DNA of 64,000 bases from Filimonas sp. (GCA_017306865.1 JAFKHH010000024.1:1-64000), one strand, 5' to 3'; shown: positions 1-8,576, numbered from the stretch's first letter. Made by a program: numbers and translations. The notes: generated by a model not told the origin, from the letters alone.

Positions 1-2079
1 CTCAACCTCCCTTACCAGGTAACAGTCAAGAACGATGATGGTACAGCAAAAGGCACCATCACTTACATCTATGATGCTACCGGTAATAAGTTGGAAAAAC
101 GGACGAGTGAACTAGCCGCCAGCAGCAACCAGCAGCAAGGCAAGCAAACTACCACTACTTATCTTGGCAGTTATGTATATGAGAATAGCATACTCCAGTT
201 CTTCGGCCATGAAGAAGGTCGCGTGCGTCCTGTCACCCCTCCAGGGGCCGGGGGTACCAGTTACGTTTACGATTACTTCCTCAAAGACCATTTAGGCAAC
301 GTCCGCATGATGCTCACCGATGAGCACAAGACAGACCAGTATCCTGTAGCCACACTCGAAGCAGGCGCTGTGCCAACAGAGAAAAACTACTACAGCATAG
401 ACGATGGCAGTATCGTACCCAAGAATAGCATAACAGGGTTCGTGTATGCCGCTAACAGCACCTATGCCAACAACAACGGCAATCCACCCTACAACACCAA
501 CAACACCAGTAACGTCAATGCAGAAAGCCAGAACCTCTATAAGATCAACGGCAGCAGCACCAACAAAACAGGGTTAGGCATTACCCTCAAAGTAATGGCA
601 GGGGATAAGCTGAGCGTGTATGGCAAAAGCTATTACTTCCAGAACAATACCAATAATGACAACAACTACCGCGTACCTGTAGACCAGATCATCATGGGCC
701 TGCTGGGCGGCGCAGGAAGTGTAGGCAACAGCCACAACATCACCAGTGGAGATATAACAGGTGGCGCAAACGGTAATGTAAGTATGATCAGCGACCTGCT
801 AAACACGCAGGCCACCACCAACAACGCCACCCCATTAAAACCAAGGGCCTACATCAACTATCTTTTGTTCGATGAACAATTTAAATGTGTAGGCACCGGC
901 ACCAGCCAGGTAGGTACAAATGGCGAGATCAAAGATCACAACAGTGAGTTAGGCAATATAGCAGTAAGTAAAAATGGGTATATTTATGTGTACTGTTCTA
1001 ACGAAAGCCCGGTAGATGTGTTCTTCGATAACCTGCAAGTAGTACACGGCAGAGGCCCGGTACTCGAAGAAACGCATTACTACCCGTTCGGGTTAACGAT
1101 GGCAGGGATCAGTAGTAAGGCAGCGGGTGGAATAGAGAACAGGAACCTCTACAATGGTAAAGAGAAACAGGATAAAGAGTTTAGTGATGGTGAAGGTTTA
1201 GAATGGTATGACTATGGCGCAAGAATGTATGATGCACAGATTGGAAGGTGGGGAACGATAGATCCTCATAGTGAAAATTATAATGCATTTTCTCCATTTG
1301 TGTATGTTGGCAACAATCCATTATTATTTATTGATCCTGACGGGAAAGATTGGTTTTATTATTCCAAAGATGGTAAGGCAGCAGCGACATGGCAATGGCA
1401 AGAAGGGAGTATTTATAATACAGGAGTTAAGGATGCAAATGGTAATGATATTGTATTGCAAGGGACTCAGGCTGTTGTTGTATTTAATGGGTCTAGAGAT
1501 GAAAAACTAGGTACCAAAAAAGGTAAAGAGGGATATATAGATGGAGAGGGAGCTGTTACTGCATCTGTAACAGTTTATGGACCTGATGGGGCGAATGATG
1601 TACATACCTATAAAGGATATACAATGGGGTCTGATGCACAAAAATTTGGAGCCATTGATGAAGGGACATATGATGGGAATTATGATGCCGCTGGTAAGAG
1701 CGGTAGTTTACAATCACATTGGGCAATTAATAAAAGAGGAAACGTTCGAACATTAGATGGAGGTGTAAATCCTAACGCCCCAGATCAAATAGATGCAAAT
1801 GGAGAAGGTTATAAAGATGGAATATTTATTCATTCTTCAAATAGTACGGGTTTTGCTGGGACTTACTATGATAAAAAAGCTAAAAAAGATAAAGGTATTT
1901 CCGTTGGATGTTTATTGATCGCGCCAAATGATTGGAAAAGCTTTAATGAAGTTATGAGCGGGGTTAAGGATTTTAAAATAGAAGTCATAAGATCTATCAG
2001 CCGAAAAATTCCATTGCAAGGTGTGAATGGCCAGATTACAAATATTTCCATTATTCGAAAAACAATAAAAAATGATTAA
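1..2079 (+). CDS. RHS-repeat polymorphic toxin, C-terminal part; gene begins before the window
   Basis: The frame is open from base 1, so the TTG at 91 is only an internal codon and the 5' end lies outside the window. The first 30 codons continue a YD/RHS-type repeat (ITYIYDATGNKLE). The RHS-associated core follows, with DHLGNVR at about 285-306, YYPFGLTM at about 1079-1102 and the closing GRWGTIDPHSENYNAFSPF to DPDGK near 1246-1347. After this cut point the sequence becomes clearly more AT-rich and unlike the core, as in exchangeable toxin tips. The tip contains EGTY, GIFIHSSN (His codon 1831) and ISVGCLLI (Cys codon 1909), a His...SxGC layout as in L,D-transpeptidase (YkuD) or DUF5675-like folds. 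Family knowledge gives the RHS cage and toxin-tip architecture. The cell-wall target is inference. It overlaps the next gene by 8 bases. Confidence 0.88.
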   Translation, partial: LNLPYQVTVKNDDGTAKGTITYIYDATGNKLEKRTSELAASSNQQQGKQTTTTYLGSYVYENSILQFFGHEEGRVRPVTPPGAGGTSYVYDYFLKDHLGNVRMMLTDEHKTDQYPVATLEAGAVPTEKNYYSIDDGSIVPKNSITGFVYAANSTYANNNGNPPYNTNNTSNVNAESQNLYKINGSSTNKTGLGITLKVMAGDKLSVYGKSYYFQNNTNNDNNYRVPVDQIIMGLLGGAGSVGNSHNITSGDITGGANGNVSMISDLLNTQATTNNATPLKPRAYINYLLFDEQFKCVGTGTSQVGTNGEIKDHNSELGNIAVSKNGYIYVYCSNESPVDVFFDNLQVVHGRGPVLEETHYYPFGLTMAGISSKAAGGIENRNLYNGKEKQDKEFSDGEGLEWYDYGARMYDAQIGRWGTIDPHSENYNAFSPFVYVGNNPLLFIDPDGKDWFYYSKDGKAAATWQWQEGSIYNTGVKDANGNDIVLQGTQAVVVFNGSRDEKLGTKKGKEGYIDGEGAVTASVTVYGPDGANDVHTYKGYTMGSDAQKFGAIDEGTYDGNYDAAGKSGSLQSHWAINKRGNVRTLDGGVNPNAPDQIDANGEGYKDGIFIHSSNSTGFAGTYYDKKAKKDKGISVGCLLIAPNDWKSFNEVMSGVKDFKIEVIRSISRKIPLQGVNGQITNISIIRKTIKND

Positions 2080-2641
2080 ACTTATAGTAATTTCAATTCT
2101 TTTTTGTTTTAGTTCAATTGTTGTAAGAGCTAGAAGTTCTGATAGCTTGGTTTTGTCAAATGTAAATTACTTTGATAAGGCCGAAGTTGAAAAAGAAATG
2201 CCAAAAGATGCTCATGTTAAAAAAGAGAACACTAAATTAAGGGTTAGTAAATGCATGTCCTTTCATGATAAGAACACAGATGAAGAAAATTCTATTTATA
2301 CGTATTTGGGAGATTTAGATTCGTTGCAGAATTATAAAGTTGTTAAGGAAACTTTGTATAATGGGGAGGAGTATTTAGTCGTAGATGTTTTGAATAAATG
2401 CAAAGTGACATCATTACTTGGTAAGCCTCATCTTTTTGGTTCGTTTATTATTAACTTGAATGAATCAGAAACAACGGATAAGAAAAAAATTATAGAGATA
2501 TGGAAGTTGTCTAATAACGGGCTTAAAAAACATAAGGATATTTATTATAAAAAAATGTTGAATGTTTTAGAAATTCGATTTTTGGATAATAAGTTTATTA
2601 TGAAAGATACGAGCGGTAGATATTGGCAAATATCAGTTTGA
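2072..2641 (+). CDS. Candidate immunity protein for the RHS toxin, exported
   Basis: This 189-residue protein of unknown family starts inside the end of the RHS gene, the ATG lying in the shared ATGATTAA, so the two are probably translationally coupled. Residues 1-20 (MIKLIVISILFCFSSIVVRA) form a clear signal peptide without a lipobox Cys, placing the product in the periplasm. The rest is hydrophilic and Lys/Glu-rich, with no membrane segment. Its AT-rich composition matches the toxin tip and not the RHS core. Position directly behind a polymorphic toxin is the standard place for a cognate immunity gene, and export fits a toxin acting on the cell wall. No homologue is recognised, so function rests on context. 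Confidence 0.7.
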   Translation: MIKLIVISILFCFSSIVVRARSSDSLVLSNVNYFDKAEVEKEMPKDAHVKKENTKLRVSKCMSFHDKNTDEENSIYTYLGDLDSLQNYKVVKETLYNGEEYLVVDVLNKCKVTSLLGKPHLFGSFIINLNESETTDKKKIIEIWKLSNNGLKKHKDIYYKKMLNVLEIRFLDNKFIMKDTSGRYWQISV

Positions 2642-2757
2642 TATCATAGCGCATAATTTTATTCACTGCGACAGTCCTTTCTTTCCCCACAATGTCTACT
2701 CTATTTAGATTAGGGATGTAATTGACGCAACAATATTGTTTTACTTATTGCTTTCCC

Positions 2758-2786
2758 AAAAACCACTCTTCGGAGTGGTTTTTTAA
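2758..2786 (+). terminator. Rho-independent terminator with TTCG loop
   Basis: An 8-bp perfect stem, AACCACTC/GAGTGGTT, closes a TTCG tetraloop at 2761-2780 and runs into a T tract, with A residues before it. It lies 120 bases after the immunity gene and before the PAP2 gene, so it ends the RHS transcript. Confidence 0.85.
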
Positions 2787-2871
2787 TACCCTAAATCCTT
2801 CACCAACTTAAAACACATTTCCTTAATACTCGCTTAGCATTCCCGTAACATAGCCCGGTTATTTTAGTCGC

Positions 2872-3480
2872 ATGAAAATAGCCGGTTGGTTACAACAGTT
2901 AGATGAAGGTATTTTTAGTCTCATTAATGTGGACAGCGCGCCATTGTGGCTGGACAAACTGATGATGACACTGCGTTACCCCATTACCTGGGTGCCGTTG
3001 TATATAATACTGTTGATCGTTTTCTATAAAAAATCGCCCCGCTATTTCTTTCCCCTGTTATTAACCACCATAGTCACATTTGCACTCACAGACTATATCA
3101 GTGCCAGCGTACTGAAGCCCTTTTTTGAGCGACTGCGCCCTTGTCATGATGAAGAGAATATGGGCATTGTGGTGCGCCATGTAGTAGCGTGTGGTGGTAA
3201 ATACTCCATGCCTTCTTCCCATGCGACCAACCATTTCGGGTTGGCGATGTGCTGGTATAGTATAGCAGCACTATTGTATAAGCAAAAATGGTATTGGGTG
3301 TGGGGCTGGGCTTTTGTGATCTGTTATGCGCAGGTATATGTAGGCGTACATTATCCGTTAGATATATTCGTAGGGGCCTTATTGGGAATCCTCATAGGTT
3401 TTTGTACATTTAGTCTATTCAAAAAATGGTATCGCTTAAAGGAAAGCAATAACAATAAAAAGGCTTTCCATTTTACCTAG
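2872..3480 (+). CDS. PAP2-superfamily membrane phosphatase
   Basis: This 202-residue membrane protein carries the PAP2 signature: KPFFERLRP (K82, R89, P90), PSSHA (H117) and VGVHYPLD (H160, D164). Q154 occupies the place of the Arg in the textbook third motif. About five hydrophobic segments are visible. Family members remove phosphate from lipid phosphates or diphosphates such as undecaprenyl diphosphate, lipid A phosphates or phosphatidate at the outer face of the inner membrane. The gene stops three bases before a glycosyltransferase that would use a lipid-phosphate-linked sugar, suggesting polyprenyl-phosphate recycling or lipid A remodelling. The exact substrate cannot be read from sequence. 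Confidence 0.88.
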   Translation: MKIAGWLQQLDEGIFSLINVDSAPLWLDKLMMTLRYPITWVPLYIILLIVFYKKSPRYFFPLLLTTIVTFALTDYISASVLKPFFERLRPCHDEENMGIVVRHVVACGGKYSMPSSHATNHFGLAMCWYSIAALLYKQKWYWVWGWAFVICYAQVYVGVHYPLDIFVGALLGILIGFCTFSLFKKWYRLKESNNNKKAFHFT

Positions 3481-3483
3481 TAC

Positions 3484-5106
3484 ATGGATAATTTCCTGCA
3501 ACGCAATTTTCAATGGTTCCTGTTATGCGGCATCTTGCTAAACATTCCCGGCCTTTGGCTTGATGTAATGGCACCCGATAGCGCTTTATATGCAACGATA
3601 GCAAAACACATTGCACAGCACAATGATTGGGTTAATTTGTATGGTGATGGGCACGATTGGCTGGATAAGCCACATTTCCCCTTCTGGGCAGCAGCATTGA
3701 GTTACAAGATTTTTGGCGTGAATGGATTTGCTTATAAATTCCCCTCCTTCATTGCATGGCTTATTGGCATTTATTATACCTATAAAGTTGCGGAACATAT
3801 TTTCAGCAGGTATGTAGCACAGTTAGCCGTTGTTATTTATCTCGTAGCATTACATGGCGTGCTGGCAAATTTTGATGTACGTGCAGAAGCTATATTAACT
3901 ACAACCATCATAGCTGCTACCTGGCATTTGATAGTGGCAAAAAAGAAAGCGCATCACATTATTTATGCGGCTATATGGGCAGCAATGGCGGTAATGACAA
4001 AAGGGATTTTTGTACTGGTGACCATTGGTGCAGGATTTGTATTGTACTGGATGATCTGTGGAGAATGGAGGCAATTTTTTAACTGGCGTTGGTGGTTGTT
4101 CCTCTTGCTCACCATTGTTTTTATTACGCCGGAGCTATATTGTCTGTACACACAGTTTGATCTTCACCCGGAGAAAGTGGTGTTTGGCAAAACAAATGTT
4201 TCGGGTATTCGCTTTTTCTTCTGGGATAGCCAGTTTGGACGCTTTTTTAATTCCGGCCCTATACGCGGCACAGGTGATAAATTCTTTTTCTTTCATACCT
4301 TATTATGGGCATTTTTACCATGGTCAGTCTTGTTGTATGTGGCATGTATTGCACTTATCAGGAGAGGAGGGGTGAAGGATAATCCTGTAAAATGGATTTT
4401 ATACGGTAGCGCAATAATCACCTTTCTGCTGTTCTCATTATCAAAATTTCAACTACCGCATTATATCATTATTCTCTTTCCGCACTTTGCCATTCTTGTT
4501 GCACATTATTTATTGACGGTACGCCTGCAACGAATGAAAAAGAGTTTTGCCATTATACAAACATGCGTCTTGCTCCTTATAGCCATAGCAGCAATTGCAT
4601 TGGTGTATATTATAAAAATGCCTCTGTGGTGGTTGCTTCCGGTAATAGCTGTCATTATTCTCGTAATTACATTTCTGAGTGCAAGCCAGGAATTGTTAGC
4701 AACAGCCATAGTGCGTAGTTATGCAGTGGCAGCAGTGTTGTACATTTTTCTATTTTTCTTTTTTTATCCCTTTGTACTCCAATACCAGTCGGGCAGGCAT
4801 GCAGCAAAACTAGTCGGCATACGACCGGCGGGTATGTACAATTTGTATGATTATGATTTTGAATTTTACGCACCGCAGGATGTAAGCCGGTTGCCTTCTA
4901 TTGATTCGTTTCAGCGCTTTACATCAAAGCCCTGCGCTGTCTTTATGCCTTCTCGTATTGCAGACAGCATCGTACAGCATAATGAACATGCGAAGCTTGC
5001 AGGGACATTCAACTATTTTCATATTACGGAATTGACGGCTGATTTCATTAACCCAAAGACAAGAGAAAACGTAACAGAGAAAAGATCCTTGGTCTATTTT
5101 TATTAA
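3484..5106 (+). CDS. ArnT/PMT-like (GT39/GT83) membrane glycosyltransferase
   Basis: The 540-residue protein has an N-terminal membrane helix, an Asp-containing periplasmic loop (MAPDSALYATIAKHI, near residues 29-43), a downstream WLDKPHFPFWAAALSYKIFG segment and about a dozen further hydrophobic segments. This is the plan of ArnT/dolichyl-phosphate-mannose-type transferases, which move a sugar from a polyprenyl phosphate to lipid A or protein in the periplasm. The C-terminal ~110 residues are soluble, as in ArnT. It follows the PAP2 gene by three bases and is surely co-transcribed. The acceptor and sugar are unknown. The catalytic Asp is assigned from family pattern. Confidence 0.85.
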   Translation: MDNFLQRNFQWFLLCGILLNIPGLWLDVMAPDSALYATIAKHIAQHNDWVNLYGDGHDWLDKPHFPFWAAALSYKIFGVNGFAYKFPSFIAWLIGIYYTYKVAEHIFSRYVAQLAVVIYLVALHGVLANFDVRAEAILTTTIIAATWHLIVAKKKAHHIIYAAIWAAMAVMTKGIFVLVTIGAGFVLYWMICGEWRQFFNWRWWLFLLLTIVFITPELYCLYTQFDLHPEKVVFGKTNVSGIRFFFWDSQFGRFFNSGPIRGTGDKFFFFHTLLWAFLPWSVLLYVACIALIRRGGVKDNPVKWILYGSAIITFLLFSLSKFQLPHYIIILFPHFAILVAHYLLTVRLQRMKKSFAIIQTCVLLLIAIAAIALVYIIKMPLWWLLPVIAVIILVITFLSASQELLATAIVRSYAVAAVLYIFLFFFFYPFVLQYQSGRHAAKLVGIRPAGMYNLYDYDFEFYAPQDVSRLPSIDSFQRFTSKPCAVFMPSRIADSIVQHNEHAKLAGTFNYFHITELTADFINPKTRENVTEKRSLVYFY

Positions 5107-5125
5107 GAGAAAGGTATGGGATATA

Positions 5126-5176
5126 AGATGTAAGGTAAATGTGAGTAGTCTTTCTTAAACCCCAAACCTTACATCT
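5126..5176. terminator. Inverted repeat between convergent genes
   Basis: Perfect 11-bp arms, AGATGTAAGGT (5126-5136) and ACCTTACATCT (5166-5176), lie between the convergent glycosyltransferase and thioesterase genes. There is no strong T tract on either side, so termination in both directions is likely but not proven. Confidence 0.45.
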
Positions 5177-5182
5177 CTTTCC

Positions 5183-5755
5183 TTACGCCTTTTCATCCAA
5201 CTCTATCTTGCAGCGCTCATTTTTCAAAATCTCCAGGTATTCTTGTTGCTCAAATTCTGATTTTACACGAGCTTCTTCCTGTTTGTAATATTTTTTCAAC
5301 TCCTTTCTATGTAACGCTTCAAAAAAACGGCGTATATCCACTTTACTTTTCAGGAGAAGCCCTGGCACCAGTATAGGTTTGTGTGCTTCATCCATAGCCA
5401 CCATTGTAAAGTAGCTGGTATTCGTATGCGTAACAGCGTGTGTTCTTACGTCCTGGGCTTCTACACGAATGCCAATTACCAGCGAAGATTTACCTACATA
5501 GTTTACTGAAGCATATAAAGACAGTAGTTGTCCCACTTCCACCGGGGCCAGGAAGTCCACTGTGTCAATAGAGGCTGTAACGCAGTATGTGCCCGCATGT
5601 TTTGCCGCACATACATACGCTGTTTTGTCCATCAGCGCGAGAATATGGCCACCATGTATCTTGCCACCAAAATTTGAGTACGAAGGGATCATCAATTCTG
5701 TCAATACTGTAGCAGAATCGGAAACAGGTTTAAACTCATCCATAGACATTACCAT
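5183..5755 (-). CDS. Acyl-CoA thioesterase, hotdog fold
   Basis: A hotdog-fold domain spans about residues 5-130, with the family pattern GGKIHGGHILALMDKTAY (Asp as the likely general acid/base), then TASIDTVDFLAPVEVGQLL, and a Lys/Glu-rich tail of about 55 residues. It resembles YciA/BFIT-type enzymes, which hydrolyse acyl-CoA to free fatty acid and CoA in the cytoplasm. The frame can be extended to a TTG at 5785, but three ATG codons at 5755, 5749 and 5743 (MVMSMDEF) make a start in this group more natural. It stands alone between a convergent glycosyltransferase gene and an upstream response-regulator gene on the same strand. Confidence 0.88.
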   Translation of the reverse strand: MVMSMDEFKPVSDSATVLTELMIPSYSNFGGKIHGGHILALMDKTAYVCAAKHAGTYCVTASIDTVDFLAPVEVGQLLSLYASVNYVGKSSLVIGIRVEAQDVRTHAVTHTNTSYFTMVAMDEAHKPILVPGLLLKSKVDIRRFFEALHRKELKKYYKQEEARVKSEFEQQEYLEILKNERCKIELDEKA

Positions 5756-5818
5756 TATGATTGGTAAAACTAGGGGATGAAACAATATGAAAGTTGGTAA
5801 GTGGTGAAAATAAAATTA

Positions 5819-6208
5819 CTAAGCGATCCTGCTCTCCAATGTGTGCAGTAATTGACGGAGCAGATGACAGAGCTCATTGAAGTGAAGGTGCTTGTTGAAG
5901 AATGAAGTTGCGCCCAATGAAAGCACTTCATGCTCCTCTTCACCTACAGAAGACATCATGACAAAAGGGACTGGGTCGTTAAACTGGTTACGCACAGCAT
6001 GCAGAAAAGACTTGCCATTCATAATAGGCATCTGTATGTCTGAGAAAATGATGTCAGGCCGGAAGTCGTGTAACTTCTCCAGGCCATCCTGTCCATTCTC
6101 GGCAAACTGGTAGTGCGCTATGTGTCCCGTACTGCTGATTGCTTCCTGCAATAGCAACCGGTCATCGGCGTCGTCGTCCACCAATAGAATGTTTAAAAAG
6201 TTCTTCAT
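5819..6208 (-). CDS. Single-domain response regulator (CheY-like receiver)
   Basis: The 129-residue protein is a receiver domain with no output domain. Key residues are all present: the acidic cluster DDD at 11-13, phospho-acceptor D57 (FSDIQMP), S86/S87 in place of the usual Ser/Thr, and K106. Stand-alone receivers relay phosphate or act by binding partners. No histidine kinase is adjacent, so its input is unknown. The DDDADDR form near the N-terminus is the Rcp1-like type often paired with phytochrome or hybrid kinases. That link is family knowledge and is not visible here. Confidence 0.92.
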   Translation of the reverse strand: MKNFLNILLVDDDADDRLLLQEAISSTGHIAHYQFAENGQDGLEKLHDFRPDIIFSDIQMPIMNGKSFLHAVRNQFNDPVPFVMMSSVGEEEHEVLSLGATSFFNKHLHFNELCHLLRQLLHTLESRIA

Positions 6209-6808
6209 AAGAGTAACTTTTCGCGTGATAAAATAATGGGAAAGGGAAGAACCTACGAATGATTTACTAGATAATAGTAGGAATAAGTCATTGGGTGATG
6301 GATGTAAGGTAGGAGATAAGTGATGAAAAACAACATTAAAATTATTATGGATATATGAAGAAGGGTGAGATGTTAATATTTAAAAATCGCAACACTTGTA
6401 AACAGGGCGTTATGGGATAGAGCTGTTAAAAATGTCCTGGATTAAAATTTAAAAGAAGGCCACCAAGACACTAAGACAGTAAGGAGCACCAAGAATCGTC
6501 AATCGTGAGCCGGGAATCGTCAATAACGTTTCTCCGCACAACGTTCTAACCCTATAAAGAAGCTTTCAAATACGCAACAGTACCCCCCAGAAGCCCCCCG
6601 CGGCTTCCCCTATGTGACCTATGTGACTCTTCGGAGCAAACGCAATAAATATAGCAAAGTGTGTTACACCTCTGCCCTTAAAGGTTATGTACCATATCAC
6701 ACCAAACTTAGTCGTGCAACCTGCCAACTATCTATGTGTTTAAAATATTCCACGCAAAGGCGCACAAGTATCGCAAAGAGCGCAGAGAAAACGCAAAGGA
6801 CACAAAGA

Positions 6809-6999
6809 TGGCCACCAAGACACTAAGGCAATAAGGTACACCAAGAAAAGAAATACGAAGTATTTCCACTATGTGCCCTATTGTGTTCCTTCGGAGAAGG
6901 GGCTTTGAAAATACTTATTACATTGTCATTTCTTTATCCTTATGTAGCTATGCTATCTCTTATCAACCCTATAGAGAAACGTAGATCACCCTATGTGTT
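6809..6999. repeat. Direct repeat, copy 1 (about 190 bp)
   Basis: It starts at ATGGCCACCAAGACACTAAG and ends near CCCTATGTGTT. It matches 7009-7199 at an offset of exactly 200 bases with roughly 20 scattered differences. The neighbouring sequence is unrelated, so it is a local duplication of one repeat-family tract. Confidence 0.85.
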
Positions 7000-7008
7000 A
7001 AACAAAAA

Positions 7009-7199
7009 TGGCCACCAAGACACTAAGGCAATAAGGTACACCAAGAAAAGAAATACGAAGTATTTCCACTATGTGCCCTATTGTGTCCCTTCGGAGAAAT
7101 AGCTTTGAAAATACTTATCGCATTGTCACTTCTTCATCCTTATATGCCTATGCTATCTCTTATCAACCCTATACAGAAACGTTGATTCTCCCTATGTGT
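7009..7199. repeat. Direct repeat, copy 2 (about 190 bp)
   Basis: This is the partner of 6809-6999 in the same orientation. Shared landmarks are AAGAAATACGAAGTATTTCC, CCTTCGGAGAA and TGCTATCTCTTATCAACCCT. It ends just before an AATCGTGAGCC block. Confidence 0.85.
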
Positions 7200-7495
7200 T
7201 TATCAAGTAAGAACGCAAAGTGAATCGTGAGCCGACAATCGTGAATAGGCTTATTCATCAATCGCGTTTAATCCCTGCACAACTCTCCGTTCTCCGCGGC
7301 TCTGCGGTAAAAAAATTAAATCTCAAATTTTTAATCCTTCGTGCAACGTTTTTATTCCGCCTGGCGTCATCCCCTCAAACTCTCCCAAAAAATCCTCAAA
7401 AAAATTTCTGCCCTGACCCAACGTTTGAAAATATCCAGCCGTTTAGGTATATATCCTGGCCGGGAAGATTTTATCACGTTCAACTAAAAAATGAA

Positions 7496-7960
7496 ATGAA
7501 AAAGATAGTTGGTTTCCTGACGTTGGCTGTAGCCGGCAGTATTTTATTTGTTGCTTGTAATAAAGATAAAGATGAGACACCTCTTCCTGCCGCAATTGTA
7601 AAATTGACGAAGGGTAGTTGGAAGATCAATAGTATTACAAGGCCTAAGATCACAGATCCTACACAGGATAGCGTGATCTCTAAACCATGTACCTCAGACG
7701 ATAGTATAGCATTCGCGGTGCAGGGAACTTACGTATTCAGTGATGGTAATACAAAATGTGACAGCACTATATTCCCTTATTCCAAAGGGGCATGGCAGTA
7801 TGATCTTACAAAAGATTCTATTCGCCTGGGTGCAACCAATCCATCAAAATATTATTCATGGAAAGTATTGACTTTGAACGACAGCGTGCTGAAAGTAAAC
7901 TATATAGACAGCACAGTGGTAACGAACAAGGTTACAAAAACTGTTCTCTTCAAGCGTTAG
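7496..7960 (+). CDS. Small lipoprotein, lipocalin-like
   Basis: From the ATG at 7496 the protein is 154 residues with a signal peptide and lipobox (ILFVAC, Cys near residue 20) followed by NKDKDE. The remainder is beta-rich, with a LTKGSWKINSI start and a KGAWQYDLTKDSIRL middle, resembling the short lipocalin-like lipoproteins common in Bacteroidota. The open frame extends upstream to 7220, but that part is repeat DNA without coding character, so the later ATG is chosen. It probably sits in the outer membrane. The ligand is unknown. It precedes the sigma factor gene on the same strand by about 85 bases. Confidence 0.75.
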   Translation: MKKIVGFLTLAVAGSILFVACNKDKDETPLPAAIVKLTKGSWKINSITRPKITDPTQDSVISKPCTSDDSIAFAVQGTYVFSDGNTKCDSTIFPYSKGAWQYDLTKDSIRLGATNPSKYYSWKVLTLNDSVLKVNYIDSTVVTNKVTKTVLFKR

Positions 7961-8045
7961 GGAAAACACCAGGGCTGCAGCTTAGCTGAGGGGCGGCTGC
8001 AGTCCATTTAAAACAACCATTTTTCTGGAAGATTTACAACAAATA

Positions 8046-8576
8046 TTGGAAGGGTGCAGGCAGAATGACAGGGTTTCACAAGAAAAACTGTATAAGTACT
8101 TCTATGCAGATATGTATAAGCAGTGCCAGCGGTATGTATCTGACCCGCATACAACCCTTACTATATTGAATGACGCTTTTCTCAAAGTGTTTAAAAACAT
8201 TGCACTCTACCGTGCAGAGGGCGGCGCATTCCGTGCATGGTTAAAAACGGTTGTGATCAATACAGCTATTGATTATCTCAGGAAAAAAAAGAATGAGCTA
8301 AGCATCATTCATATCGATGCTGTACAGGAAAGTGGTGAAGACGATTTTTATATTTATTATAAATGGAATCATGAGCAATTGGTAGCTCATCTGTTACAGT
8401 TGCCGCCTGTTACACGCATGGTGGTAAACCTGGTAGCATTTGACGGATACTCCCATAAGGAAATAGCAACAGCCCTGAATATCTCTGAGACAACGAGCAG
8501 GTGGCATTTATCTGAAGCCAGGAAAAGACTGAAGCAGTTGCTCCATTTGAATGACACCAAAATGAGCAGGCCATGA
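8046..8576 (+). CDS. ECF RNA polymerase sigma factor
   Basis: The sigma-70 region 2 (YRAEGGAFRAWLKTVVINTAIDYLR) and region 4 (LPPVTRMVVNLVAFDGYSHKEIATALNISETTSRWHLSEARKRL, a helix-turn-helix) are clear, in the usual order and spacing for a ~176-residue ECF factor. No ATG or GTG exists in frame upstream of the first conserved helix. The first standard option is TTG at 8046, which gives MEGCRQNDRVSQ. The frame stays open back to 7983 and codes the plausible extension FLEDLQQ, so CTG at 8025 or ATT at 8019 might be used. Its stop overlaps the next gene (ATGA), tying it to a membrane protein that probably controls it. Confidence 0.9.
   Translation: MEGCRQNDRVSQEKLYKYFYADMYKQCQRYVSDPHTTLTILNDAFLKVFKNIALYRAEGGAFRAWLKTVVINTAIDYLRKKKNELSIIHIDAVQESGEDDFYIYYKWNHEQLVAHLLQLPPVTRMVVNLVAFDGYSHKEIATALNISETTSRWHLSEARKRLKQLLHLNDTKMSRP

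Larger units (their letters stand above)
6209..7495. repeat. Gene-free region filled with dispersed repeat tracts
   Basis: No gene with coding character was found in this 1.3 kb. The open frames inside it coincide with repeats and lack any recognisable motif. It holds an AATCGTCAATCGTGAGCC-type block (about 6493-6530), purine-rich words (ACGCAAAGG, CACAAAGATGG, CCACCAAGACACTAAGGC) and two 190-bp direct repeats listed separately. A second AATCGTGA block lies near 7221-7250. The last ~100 bases should hold the promoter of the lipoprotein at 7496. Confidence 0.75.

Noticed and set aside
91-93. TTG at 91 as the start of the RHS protein
   Set aside because: The frame is open and repeat-like from base 1, so the gene begins outside the window.
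6614-7102. Two short open frames (70 and 73 codons)
   Set aside because: They consist of dispersed repeat words, lack motifs and lack a plausible translation start region.
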